Below, in pieces: positions 10,032 through 20,864 of a stretch of DNA of 64,000 nucleotides. The DNA is taken from positions 19,914,997 through 19,978,996 of the forward strand of contig NC_134398.1 in NCBI RefSeq assembly GCF_050003625.1, given 5' to 3'. The DNA comes from Haematobia irritans. Its lineage: Eukaryota; Arthropoda; Insecta; Diptera; Muscidae. Every line of letters begins with the position of its first letter. Positions within the stretch are counted from its first letter, which is position 1. The notes under the pieces are model-generated. The model had not been told where the DNA came from, did not search any database, and worked only from the letters and a program-made list of their open reading frames with translations. A program made the translations under genes and the position numbers.

Positions 10032-11040
10032 TTTTCTATAAAAATAAAATTTTGACAAAATGTTCTATAAAAATAAAATGTTGACAAAATTTTCTATTAA
10101 ATTAAAATGTTAATAAAATTTTCTACAAAAATAAAATATTGACAAAACTATCACTAGAAATACAATTTTAAAAAAATATTCTCTAGAAATAAAATTTTGA
10201 GAAAATTATCTACAGAAATAAAATTTTGACAAAATTTTCCATAAAAACAAAATTTTGACAAAATTTTCTTTAGAAATAAAATTTTGATAAAATTTTCTAT
10301 AAAAATAAAATTTTGACAAAATTTTCTATAGAAATAAAATTTTGACAAAATTTTCTATAGAAAAAAAAATTTACAAAATTTTCTATAGAAATACATTTTT
10401 GACAAAATATTCTATAGAAATAAAATTTTGACAAAAGTTTCTCTGCAAAAAAAAAAAATGTTGACAAAATATATATATATAGAAATAAAATGTGGACAAA
10501 ATTTTCTATAGAAATAAAATTTTGACAAAATTTTCTACAGAAATAAAATTTTGACAAAATTTTCTATAGAAATTAAATTTTAACAAAATTTTCTATAGAA
10601 ATAAAATTTTTATAAAATTTTCTATAAAAATAAAATTTTGAAAAAATGTTCTATAGAACTAAAATTTTGACAAAATGTTCTATAGAAATAAAATATTGAT
10701 GAAATTTTCTATAGAAATAAAATTTTGACAAACTTTTCTTTAGAAATTAAATTTTGACAAAATCTTCAATAGAAATAAATTTTTGACAAAATTTTCAATA
10801 GAAATAAATTTTTGACAAAATATTCTATAGAAATAAAATTTTGACAAAATTTTATATAGAAATACAATTTTGAAAAGATTTTCTTTAGAAATAAAATTTT
10901 GACAAAAAAAAATTACAAAATTTTCTATAAAAATAAAATTTTGACAAAATGTTCTATAGAAATAAAGTTTCTATAGATATAAAATTGGGCCAAATTTTTT
11001 ACAGGAATACAATTTTGACAAAATTTTCTATAGAAATAAA
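10032..11040. repeat. 29-bp AT array, right of the Helitron pair
   Basis: Roughly 34 degenerate units. One unit near 10470-10484 has its CTATAG core expanded to a short TATATATATATA run. Minus-strand open frames rich in FYFYRKFCQNFISIEN are the translation of the 29-bp unit in three successive frames and are not genes. A Penelope-like fragment begins at about 11041. Confidence 0.88.
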
Positions 11041-11042
11041 AT

Positions 11043-11420
11043 GTGGTTTATAAGATTAAATGCAGCGGCGACGAGTTGAACACATGTAATAAAATATATG
11101 TTGGCACAACAAAAACGAAACTTAAAACTAGACTATCAGCTCACAAATTTGACGTAAAGGCTATTGACTGTCCTTTGGAACAAAAAACTGCACTCGCTGC
11201 CCACTGTGCATTGACTGGACATAAACCAAATTTGACCCAAGTTGACATTTTAGGTGAAGAGAGACACCATAATAAGAGATTCATTTTAGAAATGCTACAT
11301 ATTATTAACGTTCCATCGGAGAAGAGACTTAATTGCAAAACTGATACAGATGGATGCTCACACATATACAGGGATATCGTTATAAAAAGCAGAGATCGAC
11401 AAAAAAAAGTTAGTCAGTAA
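11043..11420 (+). pseudogene. Penelope-type GIY-YIG endonuclease, C-terminal fragment
   Basis: In the intact element this domain, fused to the reverse transcriptase, nicks the target DNA. The fragment reads VYKIKC, then IYVGTTKTKLKTRLSAHK. This is the VYK...YVG form of the GIY-YIG motif with its downstream Arg. It is followed by AAHCALTGH and LEMLHI, the latter holding the conserved Glu. The Cys pair before YVG together with the two His residues matches the extra CCHH motif known for Penelope endonucleases. The fragment ends CKTDTDGCSHIYRDI and a stop. The apparent ATG at 11043 lies at the junction with the array, so it is not the true start; the reverse transcriptase is absent. The relative at 48863-49684 shares the same motif order. 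Confidence 0.88.
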
Positions 11421-11530
11421 GGTGTCATAAAACAGTAAAGTGCAATTCACTCTTATTTAATGTAATTATTATACACTTAAATAAAATAAAAATGTGATAT
11501 TTTTGTTATATACTTGTTTAGTACCTGGCA

Positions 11531-11564
11531 CTGATGAAGATTGACGATGCCAAATCGAAATATT
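11531..11564 (+). ncRNA. hammerhead-like ribozyme core in Penelope tail
   Basis: CTGATGA (11531-11537) matches the CUGANGA box. One extra A is followed by stem II GATT (11539-11542) with AATC (11553-11556). Next come GAAA (11557-11560), the pair T/A, then T (16.1) and T as the residue before the expected cleavage. Helix I is not convincing in this copy. Penelope-like elements are known to carry hammerhead motifs. Confidence 0.6.
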
Positions 11565-12358
11565 GGCTTCAATAAAGTAAAACTCAAATAAAAAACATCT
11601 GGAGTTTTTTCATTAATGGACTAAAACCAAAAATATAGAAATAAAATTTTGTTAGATCATTTTTGGCTCGAGTGGCAACCACGGTTAAGAACCGATATGG
11701 ACCCATGTGATTGGGGATCGGCTATATATAACCATAGACCGATATGGATCAAGTTTGGCATGGTTATTAGCGGCCATACACTAACACCACGTTGCAAATT
11801 TCAACCGGATCGGATGAAATTTGCTTCTCTTAGAGGATCCGCAAACCAAATCTGGGGATCGGTTTATATGGGGGCTATATATAAATATGAACCGATGTAG
11901 ACCAATTTTTGCATGGTTGTTAGAGACCATACACTAACACCACGTACCGAATTTCAACCGGATCGGATGAATTTTGCTCCACTAAGAGGCTCCGGAGGTC
12001 AAATCTGGGGATCGGTTTATATGGAGGCTATATATAATTATGGACTGATATGGACCAATTTTTGCTCGGTTGTTAGAGTTCGTATACTTACACCATGTAC
12101 CAAATTTCAGCCAGATCGGATGAAATATGATACTCTTATAGGCTCCGCAAGCCAAATCTGGGGGTCCGTTTATATGGGGGCTATACACAAAAGTGGACCG
12201 ATATGGCCCATTTGCAATACCATCCCACCTACATCAATAACAACTACTTGTGCCAAGTTTCAAGTAGATGGCTTGTTTCGTTCGGAAGTTAGCGTGATTT
12301 CAACAGACTGATGGACATGCTTAGATCGACTCAGAATTTCACCACGACCCAGAATATA

Positions 12359-13238
12359 AAGGGTGGTTAAAATTTCAAGGACCGATGTTGATTTTGAATA
12401 AAACACAAACTATTTAGGAAATCATTGTAATTTTATTTTATTATGATATATTGGTATTATTCAATTATGTATGGAACAAAATATCGGCCAAATGGGCGCC
12501 GCGACCTCGGTGGCACACCTTCATCCGATGATCCAAATTTTCGATGACGCTGAGGCATAATGGAGGTTCTACGTCGTTAATGGTTTATCGACGTACACCT
12601 TTTCTTTCAAATAACCCCAAAGAAAAGAGTCCAACGGTGTCAAATCACATGATCTTGGCGGCCAATTGACATCGCCATTACGTGAGATAACACGGCCATT
12701 GCATTTGTTGCGCAAAAGAGCCATTGTTTCGTTAGCTGTGTGGCAAGTGGCACCGTCCTGCTGAAACCACATATCGTCCACATCCATATCTTCCAATTCG
12801 GGCCATAAAAAGTTCGTTATCATCTCACGATAGCGAACACCATTCACAGTAGCTGCCTGACCGGCCTCATTTTGGAAAAAATACGGCCCGATGATGCCGC
12901 CAGCCCATAAACCGCACCAAACAGTCACTCTTTGTGGGTGCATTGGTTTTTCGACAATCACTCCTCGATTCTCATTCGCCCAAATGCGGCAATTCTGTTT
13001 ATTGACGAATCCACAGAGGTGAAAATGTGCCTCATCACTGAAGATGATTTTCTTCGGAAATTTACCACCCACTGTTGCCATTTCTTGGAACCATTTAACA
13101 CGTTGTTGGATTGTGTATCTCTCCATAGTTCAAATTGAGTAAGTCTGAAATAGAGAAATGTCAAATAAAATTCGAAAAAAACTTGGCGTTTAGGTGTGGC
13201 TCACATTCAACATCGGCCCTTACAATTTAACCACCCTT
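12359..13238 (-). mobile_element. DD41D (rosa-type) mariner, internally deleted
   Basis: Inverted ends AAGGGTGGTTAAA (12359) and its complement AACCACCCTT (13229-13238), bounded by TA at 12357-12358 and 13239-13240. Removing it restores the TA tract of the family B element. The 880-bp length is short because the DNA-binding half of the gene is gone. Confidence 0.9.
12465..13126 (-). pseudogene. DD41D transposase lacking its DNA-binding domain
   Basis: The frame from 13126 begins MERYTIQQRVKWF, which looks like the family amino terminus. After about 25 residues it passes straight to the catalytic core KKIIFSDEAHF (first Asp). WFQQDGATCH follows with the second Asp, and CDLTPLDSFLWG holds the third Asp, exactly 41 residues after the second. 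That DD41D spacing is typical of the rosa group from tephritid flies. The helix-turn-helix segments that bind the inverted ends have been deleted in frame. The frame stops at about 12569, but the expected end (DHRMKVCHRGRG, HLADILF) continues in another frame to 12465. A second small lesion therefore lies near 12570. Confidence 0.9.
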
Positions 13239-13331
13239 TATATACTTTATGGGGTCTTCGAGCAATATTTCGATGTGTTACAGAATGAAAAAGTTCATAT
13301 ACCCCCCATCCTATGGTGGAGGGTATAAAAA

Positions 13332-13867
13332 TAGATTTCCGTGTTGCATGCTTCTTCGGCTCCTATTTCTTTGTTTCTAATTTGAAATACTTTTTATTTC
13401 CGTTTTCAGGATGCATAGGGAAAGCTTTAAGATTTAAAAGTAACCAAAAAGGTTCGGTGTCAATAGGTACGAGTAAGAGCGAAGTAAAACATCAACTTAA
13501 TGTCTTATTGATTTTTACTGCTTCAGTTGCTTTTTGCAACATTTTCATTTTTTGTTTTTACTATGATGAGGAGGCAACTTAGAACTGCAAAAACAGGAAT
13601 CCATTCAACAAAATAATAGACGCCTTTAGACACTAGAAAGTTCAAAGGAACACACAAAGACGGTTGAAGAATTTTCAAGGATTTTTCACGCATAGAAATA
13701 AATGAATGTCATTTCAATGCTTCCGGTTTATAAGAAGAAGTCGAGTTCCCGCACACAAAGAAAATACCAAGCACTCATAATAGAATACTGTTGATGTTAT
13801 GTCTTCTATCGTGCGGCGGGAAACTTAGAGAAATAAATTTGTTTTTGGTTATTAAAGAGTTCAAAAA
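13332..13867. other. no gene seen
   Basis: Between the family B tail and the family A fragment there is no recognisable repeat unit. An 89-codon frame (13313-13582) starts inside the family B tail and has no recognisable domain. It looks like unclassified AT-rich DNA. Confidence 0.4.
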
Positions 13868-14286
13868 ACAAGTAAGGAAAGCCAAAAGTTCCATTTTGTA
13901 GACGTACATTTTCGATACCATATGAAGTTCTTAACATTTTTGGGAAGCTTTATATAAAGGTTTATATATTTAAATCTGATCGGATTTGGACAAAATTATT
14001 TTACATTATGTGGAGAGAAAAAAAATTTTTTTTAATAAAAAATTTTTGGTTTCTCGTCAAACATTAAATGGTTGTCGAAACCATATAAGCACTCTCCTAG
14101 AAGATAACATGTTTGCGACAAACATGTAACATATTCATCGTCCACATATAAAATAACATTTGCTCTAGAAGGTGATTATATTCTTTCTCAGGATGTAATT
14201 GACTATGTTACACTGCAAAATGCACCTCTTGTACAACATTTGAAGGGAATACTTTGGCCTCTAGGGTCACATGACCGACTCAGGAG
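13868..14286 (+). mobile_element. diverged family A fragment, outermost layer of a nest
   Basis: It starts AACAAGTAAGGAAAG and carries TTTTCGATACCATAT, as other family A 5' ends do. It runs to CGACTCAGGAG at 14276-14286, a phrase from the family A tail. It is then interrupted by the AT element and continues at 19425 with CTCAGGAA and ACACCATGTATCTT. Confidence 0.6.
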
Positions 14287-14869
14287 CACGGCTGCCACAG
14301 TTAGTAGAATTCGACCAAAAACGGTAGATTTTTTATTATAAGGTAGTTTGGTAGAATTCCTAAAGTTTTGGTAGATTTTGCAATATATTCTTCTCCAACT
14401 AAGAAGTATTCCAAAAATTTTTATACCCACCACCATAGAATGGCGATGGGGGTGTAATAAGTTTGTCATTCCGTTTGTCGCACATCGTAATATCGATCTC
14501 CGAATATATAAAGTATATATATTCTTGATCAGGGTAGAAATTCTAAGACGATATAACCATGTCCGCCTGTCTGGCTGTCTGTCTATCTGTTGTAATCACG
14601 CTACAGTCTTCAAAAATGAAGCAATCATGCTGATTGCATAAACTCGTCTTTTGTCTGCAGGCAGGTCAAGTTCGAAGATGGGTTATATCGGTCCAGGTTT
14701 TGATATAGTCCCGATTTGGGGTCTTGGGCTTATAGAAATCGTTTGACTGAAATTAGAAATCTAGAGGTATTTTAGGACCATATAGAGGTGTGCCAAAAAT
14801 GGTGAGTATCGGTTTGCTTGAAATTGTGAATATTCTGGTATTTTAGGGTCACAAAATCGGATTTAGTTT

Positions 14870-16803
14870 TTATACCCTAAACCACATAGTGGTCAGGGTA
14901 TAATAAGTTTGATCGGCCAAAAAATGTGCCTACCAGAAATATTGATTTTAGACCCCATAAAATATATACCGATCGACTCAGAATCACCTCCTGAGTCGAT
15001 CTAGCGCTTGGTGTCCGTCCGTCCGTCCGTCTGTCCATGTATTTGTTGTTCACAGGATTCCGGTCGCAATTATTATCCGATTTTGATGAAATTTGGTACA
15101 GTGAGTTTTTTGGGCACAAGGACGAACGCTACTGAATTTGGAAGAAATCGGATCAAATTTAGATATAGCTCCCATATATATGTGTCGCCCGATTCCGACA
15201 AATGGGGTCACGTTGCGCTTTTTTTCAAACGGATCGTCACCAAATTTGGCAAAAGGTAATCTTTTCCATCGCCCTTCAAGTCTGTAAAATTTTATCCAAA
15301 TCGGTTCAGATTTAGATATAGCTCCCATATATATGTAGCGCCCGATTTTCCCAAATTTGGCCACAAAACCTTTATTTATCAATCGATCTTACTCAAAGTT
15401 GGCTAAATATAATCCTCTATAGCACTAACTCTATGTGCAAAAAATCATCGAAATCGGTTCAGATTTAGCTATAGCTCTCATATATTTGCACCGCCCGATT
15501 TTTCTAAATTTGGCCATAAAACCCTTATTTATTAACCGATCTTACCCAAATTTGGCTAAATGTAGTCTTCAATAGCACTAACTATATGTACAAAAAATCA
15601 TCGTAATCGGTTCAAAGTTAGATATAGCTCCCATATATATGTATAGCCCGATTTTCCCAAATTTGGCCATAGAACCCTTATTTATTAACCGATCTTACTG
15701 GAAGTTGGCTAGATCCAGTCCTCTATAGTACTAACTATATGTGCAAAATTTCATCGAAATCGGTTCAAATCAAACCCGCAAAATATTATGCAAATTGGTT
15801 CAGATTTATATATAGCTTCCATATATATGCATCGCTCGATTTTCCCAAATTTGGCCATAGTACTCTTATTTATTAACCAATATTACTCAAATTTCAAATT
15901 TTGATGTACTAGCCGATCGTACTTATACGTACTTGTAGCTCTTACATAAGAATATTGCTCGATTTTTACAAATTTGTATGTATTACCCACACTAATTTAA
16001 CGATTTTCTCTTTTTTAATAATGGGCTCAATATTAGTGGCATACTAACTCCGTAGGCGCAATATCAACACAGCCAGTGTTGCTAGAAGTAGGGGAAATTC
16101 CCTATATGTAGGGTTTTTCTAATATTTAGCGTCTTGTAGGGACGTAGGGCCACAATGTAGGACATTTTCACTCAACACAATTTGTAATAATTTTTACATT
16201 TTTGTTGCTCTAGAGGAGGAAATTAGAAGCCGGCGAGGCTTGATCTTTAACAATGTGTGGTAAACTTTATTCCTGTAGAGATTTTTGTCAACATTTTATT
16301 TCTATAGAAAATTTTTTCAAAATTGTATTTCTATAGAAATTTTTTTCAAAATATTATTTCTATAAAAAATTTTCTCAAAATTTTATTTCTGTGGAATTTT
16401 TTCTCAAAATTTTACTTCTATAGAATTTATTGTCAAAATTTCTATAGAAAGTTTTCTCACAAAAATTTGTTTATAGAAACTTTTTCCAAAATTTTATTTT
16501 TATAGAGATTTAACAAAAAAGATTACTAATTTGGGTAGAATTCTACCAACTGTGGCAACCGTAGTGGTAATACAAATTTATATTCTAAGTTATATACGTT
16601 GCATATTCATGTTTTAAGATAATAAAGTACTTAGAACCAAAGTACTTAGAACGAAAAGTATAGCAGGGAAAATTGTTTGGGAATGTATGTGAAAGTAGGG
16701 AACTTTCTTTGTCCTTGTAGGGTAAACCGAACATTTTCCCTGGCAACATTGACTATGAGCTATAGTCAGATTGACACAAAACACCCGTAGACATGTACCC
16801 CTT
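14870..16803 (-). mobile_element. family A DINE-like element, reversed, nested in family C
   Basis: The 3' terminus is at 14870 (TATACCCTAAACCACATAGTG), followed by a GTCC-rich tract at 15013-15036. Tandem units with GCTCCCATATATAT are placed at 15171, 15324, 15477 and 15630, 153 bases apart. The 5' tip is missing, as the copy stops near ACATGTACCCC at about 16800. It is itself interrupted at 16074-16751. Confidence 0.75.
16074..16751. mobile_element. inverted-repeat-bounded insertion carrying a reversed AT array
   Basis: CAGTGTTGCTAG (16074-16085) and CTGGCAACATTG (16740-16751) are inverted with 10 of 12 matches and bound a 678-bp segment inside family A sequence. Within it a reversed piece of the AT element is visible: the 29-bp array at about 16270-16520, then GGTAGAATTCTACC and GGCAACCG near 16530-16560. 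The segment also has several TAGGG phrases near each end. No clear target duplication was found, so the limits are tentative. Confidence 0.45.
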
Positions 16804-17039
16804 AATTTTCTTTTTTCCTCTAAAACTCAAACCAAAATGGTTCTTATAAATCCAGAATCTGATATAGTCTTCATTGGTAAAATCTTTAAATTTATCTTCG
16901 GGAAGTGTACTGGTTGAACTGCTCTGCTTGATCTGTAATCAAACCCCCCTGAAATTTCAAAGGAACCCCTAATATTTGATTCATGTGGTGGGTATTTAAG
17001 ATTCGGCCCGGTCGAACTTACTCCTGTACATACTTGTTT

Positions 17040-17444
17040 GTAATAATATTGATAAAATTTTACAAAGATATAACGTCCTTTAGGAAAAAAATTGATAAAA
17101 TTTGTATAGAAATAAAATTTTTAAAAAAATTTTCGCTTGGAAAAATTTTTGACAAAATTTTCTCTTGGAATAAAATTTTGACAAAAACTTATCTAGGAAC
17201 AAAATCTTTTACAAAATCATTTCTAGGAATAAAATTTTGACAAATTTTTCTATAGGAATGAATTTTTTACAAAATTTTCTATAGGAAAATTTTTTTTCTA
17301 AAATTGGTCTAGAATTAAAATTTAAAAAAAAAAAAAAATCTCTAGGAATAAAATTTGGACAAAAAATTTTTAAGGAAAAACATTTTGATAAAAATTTCTC
17401 TAGGAAAAAACTTGTGATAAAATTTGTCTAGAAATATAATTAAA
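17040..17444. repeat. 29-bp AT array between family C and family B insertions
   Basis: Degenerate units, many with TCTAGGAA in place of TATAGAAA. This is the interior of the AT element that spans 14287-19424. Confidence 0.75.
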
Positions 17445-19279
17445 AACAAGTATATATGGCCGTAAGTTCGGCCAGGTCGAATCTTATGTACCCTCCACCA
17501 TGGATTGCGTAGAAACTTCTACGAAACACTGTCATCCTCAATCGAATTATTTGGGTTGTGGTATCTTAAATCGTTTTCTAAATTGTGAGTTAGTCCATAC
17601 GTGGTATATATTATACAAGAAAGGTATGTGTAGGTAAGTCTACAAATAATTACGAAACGATATGGACTTTTGTACGGTACATAGGGAGCCAGAATTGAAA
17701 TATGGGGGTCGCTTATATGGGGGCTATATACAATTATGAACTTGATATGGACCAATTTTTGTGTGATTGGGGATCGATTTATCTGAGGACTATAGACCGA
17801 TATGGACCTAGTTAGGCATGGTTGTTAACGGCCATATACTAGCACAATGTACCAAATTTCAACTGACTCGGATGAAATTTGCTCCTCCAAGTGGCTCCAC
17901 AATCAAATCTAGGGATCGGTTTATATGGGGGCTATATATGATTATGGCCTGATATGGACCACTTTTGGCATGGTTGTTAAATATCATATACTAACACCAC
18001 GTACCAAATTTCAACCAGATCGGATGAATTTTGCTTTTCCACCGGAGGTCAATGGCACCGGAGGTCAATCTGGGGATCGGTTTATATGGAGGCTATATAT
18101 AATTATGGACTGATATGAACCACTTCCTGCATGGTTGTTGTATACCATATACTAACTTCACGTAATAAATTTCAACCGAATCGGATGAATTTTGCTCTTC
18201 CAAGGGGCTCCGGAGGTCAAATCTGGGGATCGGTTTATGATCCCCAGATTTGACCTATGGGGGCTATATATAATTAATGAAGGATTTCGACCAATTTTTC
18301 CATGGGTGTTTGAGGCCATATATTAATACCACGTACCAAATTTCAACTGAATCAGATGAATTTTGGTCTTCCAAGAGGCTCCGGAGGTCAAATCTGGTGA
18401 TCGGTTTATATGGGGGCTATATATAATTATGGACCGATGTGGACCAATTTTTTCATGGTCATTAGAGACCATATACTAACACCATATACTAAATTTCAGC
18501 CGGATTGGATGAAATTTGCTTCTCTTAGAGGCTCCGCAAGCCAAATCAGGGGATCGGTTTATATGGGGGCTATATATAATTATGGACCGATGTGAATCAA
18601 TTTTGCATGGTTGTTAGAACCATATACTAACACCATGTGCCAAATTTCAGCCGGATCGGATGAAATTTGCTTCTCTTAGAGGCACCGCAAGCCAAATCGG
18701 GGGATCGGTTTATATGGGGGCTATATATAATTATGGACCAATATGGACCAATTTTTGCATGGTAGTTGGAAACCATATACTAACACCATGCACCAAATTT
18801 CAGACGGATCGGATGAAATTTGCTTCTCTTAGAGGCTCCGCAAGCCAAATCGGGGGATCGGTTTATATGGGGGCTATATATAATTATGGACCAATTTTTG
18901 CATGACAGTTGGAAACCATATACTAACAGAATGTACCAAGTTTCAGCCGGATCGGATGAAATTTGCTTCTCTTCGAGGATCCCCAAGTCAAATTTGGGAG
19001 TTCGTTTATGTGGGGGCTATACGTAAAAGTATACCGATATGGCCCATTTGCAATACCATCCGACCTACATCAATAACAACTACTTGTGCCAAGTTTCAAG
19101 TCGATGGCTTGTTTCGTTCGGAAGTTAGCGTGATTTCAACAGACGGACGTGATCGACTCAGAATTTCACCACGACCCAAAATATATATACTTTATGGGGT
19201 CTTAGAGCAATATTTCGAAGTGTTATAAACGGAATGACAAAGTTAATATACCCCCATCCTATGGTGGAGGGTATAAAAA
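17445..19279 (+). mobile_element. complete family B DINE-like element
   Basis: The best full-length family B copy (1.8 kb). The 5' end is AACAAGTATATATGGCCG with a GGCCG/CGGCC hairpin, then GTACCCTCCACCATGG. The 3' end has CCTATGGTGGAGGGTATAAAAA-type sequence. TACCCTCCACCAT at the 5' side and ATGGTGGAGGGTA at the 3' side are exact inverted subterminal repeats. The centre holds tandem units marked at 18410, 18563, 18714 and 18867, plus more diverged units upstream. A reversed duplicate of TGATCCCCAGATTTGACCT at about 18239 marks a small rearrangement. No coding capacity; the open frames are repeat-driven. Confidence 0.85.
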
Positions 19280-19424
19280 TATTAAACATTTCTCTGGAAG
19301 AAATTTTTTTCATACCAAAAACCAAAAATTTGATCGGGAACTTTAAGATTTTTTCAATTTGGTAGATTTTTGTAAAATTTTCTTAAAATTTGGTAGATGA
19401 TTTTTGGCATGAGTAGCTGTTGTG

Positions 19425-19620
19425 CTCAGGAAGCGGTCCTGAAAATTATAGTCATGGACACCATGTATCTTTCTCACCACCTTCTGGGTATTGGAAATAA
19501 AAACAAGTATATACTGCTGTAAGTTCGGCCAGGCTGAATCTTATATACCCAGATACACCATGGATTGCTTAGAAATTTCTACTTAATACTGTCGTCAACC
19601 ATCGAATTACCGGAAACGTC
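19425..19620 (+). mobile_element. family A tail remnant followed by a family B 5' fragment
   Basis: 19425-19498 continues the family A target (CTCAGGAA; GACACCATGTATCTT; CTTCTGGGTA). At 19501 AACAAGTATATACTG opens a family B 5' end that runs to about 19620 and stops. Confidence 0.6.
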
Positions 19621-20864
19621 TCAAATTTGGACACATTGAGACTTTGCTATATAATCACATTACAATGGTTACCTTACGATTAACCATTGTTTGAAATATC
19701 ATCACTGAATACACTTCACGATTCAATTGAACATTTCGATTTTGCGATTCATTTAAAATGAGTGCTCAAACTTCCCTCACACCTTGCTTGCATTATCATA
19801 TCGCATATGTTGCTTCCACAGATACCAAATCAATAATGATAACGAATTTTTTGTTTGTTCTCAACTTTGTAGTGACAACGACAAAAAGATATGAAAATTC
19901 TATTCTCCATAATAATCTTAGAAATCAAAACATGTTTTGGCTGCTTATCAGTAAGTTTCAATCAAACAATCGGTCAGACAGACAGACTGCAAGCCATTAT
20001 TTGATGTTAATGGGCGGCTATTTCGATGGCGTCCACATTTTAGATGCGGAAGTTGTCGTTGACATACTGAAACTAGTGTAGTTATAAATTCGGAAATATT
20101 TTAAAAGAATTGATAACATTTCAAGATCAATAGTCTTCTTGAGGGAGTACAAATTGAAGAGGTGTGCACGTGGGTAGAATTGTTTTGACTGACAATGAGT
20201 TAAAGTAGGTTTTCATATAAGATAATGAGAGTGATTCGAGGTAAGAGCTGAAGCTTATGGATATTTTGGAAGGATAAAAAATTCACACAGCATGAATCCA
20301 TACGCATGAAAATACGCAATGAATGAATTTAAATATGCAATTCGGTTTACATGGTGGTTCCCAGGCACGTATAGGCAATTTGCAATACCGTACAACTTAT
20401 ATCAATAATAGCTAATTGTGCCAAGTGTCAAGTAAATAGCTTGTCTTGCTCGGAAGTTGAAATCAAGCTAGCCTATGAACAAATCAAGGTTATTATTGAT
20501 GTCGGTCAAGAGGGGTTCGTACACTGAAAAATATATTGTAGAGAGCATAAAGATTTCACTTGTCCAAACTTTGGTAAAGTTTTTTTTTTTTTTGAAGAGG
20601 CTCCTATACTTAGAGTTATTTGATTCTACTTTAAAATGGCTATCAAAGAAAATTTTTTGTGGACTAAGGAGAACTTAACTCTAAGAATTCTGAAAAAAAT
20701 CTTAATGAAATCGTTATTAAATTCGTTAACTTTTTGTATTTTGACTAACAAAACTAACAAATCTCAAAATTAGGAGACGTTATTCATGACTTTCTTTTAA
20801 GGAATATTTTCTTTATTTCAATTTGGAATTTTAAAAGAAACTTGTGTATTAAATGCATCCTTTG
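19621..20864. other. mostly unassigned DNA with one family B scrap
   Basis: No gene is supported. A 107-codon frame at 19758-20081 shows no domain I recognise and ends in unremarkable sequence. At about 20340-20465 a degenerate family B piece can be read (GCAATTTGCAATACCGTAC; TTGTGCCAAGTG; GCTCGGAAGTTG). The rest is unclassified AT-rich DNA. Confidence 0.5.

Larger units (their letters stand above)
11041..11632 (+). mobile_element. 5'-truncated Penelope-like element
   Basis: Only the last part of a Penelope-like retroelement is present: the GIY-YIG endonuclease region, its stop at 11418-11420, and about 210 bases of 3' tail containing a hammerhead-like motif. It is joined directly to AT array on both sides. 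5' truncation is usual for these elements, which prime reverse transcription at the target. Confidence 0.85.
11684..13331 (+). mobile_element. family B DINE-like element split by a mariner
   Basis: It follows the AT-element right end GTGGCAACCACG (11672-11683), at the same family B position as the 3587 junction. Units start at 11868, 12021 and 12174 (153 bp each). The tail is interrupted after AGAATATA at 12358 by a DD41D element, and resumes at 13239 to end GGTGGAGGGTATAAAAA at about 13331. The 5' third of the element is missing. Confidence 0.8.
14419..17038 (-). mobile_element. family C DINE-like element, reversed, interrupted
   Basis: Read on the minus strand it starts AACAAGTATGTACAGGAG at about 17038 and ends TATACCCACC-type sequence at 14419. 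Both ends match the complete copy at 32600-33529. Its middle is interrupted by a family A element from 14870. The (GTCY)n tract lies near 14561-14590. Confidence 0.75.
14287..19424 (+). mobile_element. AT element (hAT-like ends) swollen by nested insertions
   Basis: The left end is CACGGCTGCCAC (14287-14298), followed by AGTTAGTAGAATTC and a TTGGTAGATTTTGCAATATATTC block. The interior is a 29-bp array. The right end is TTTGGTAGATGATTTTTGGC then GTAGCTGTTGTG (19413-19424). Flanking octamers CTCAGGAG (14279-14286) and CTCAGGAA (19425-19432) match at seven of eight positions, and both fit a family A target. An 8-bp duplication suggests a non-autonomous hAT-type element. Right-end identity to the left end is only 8 of 12 here but 10-11 of 12 in other copies. 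Families C and B sit inside the array. No transposase is encoded. Confidence 0.65.

Noticed and set aside
10154..10557. Minus-strand frames rich in Phe, Tyr, Ile, Asn and Lys (also at 21813, 29416, 31076, 50845, 51205, 51526, 52003)
   Set aside because: They are the 29-bp AT unit read through three successive frames, with no stop for a few units; no domain and no conservation beyond the DNA repeat.
19758..20081. 107-codon plus-strand frame in otherwise unassigned DNA
   Set aside because: No recognised domain and low-complexity composition; it cannot be told from a chance frame without transcripts or homology.
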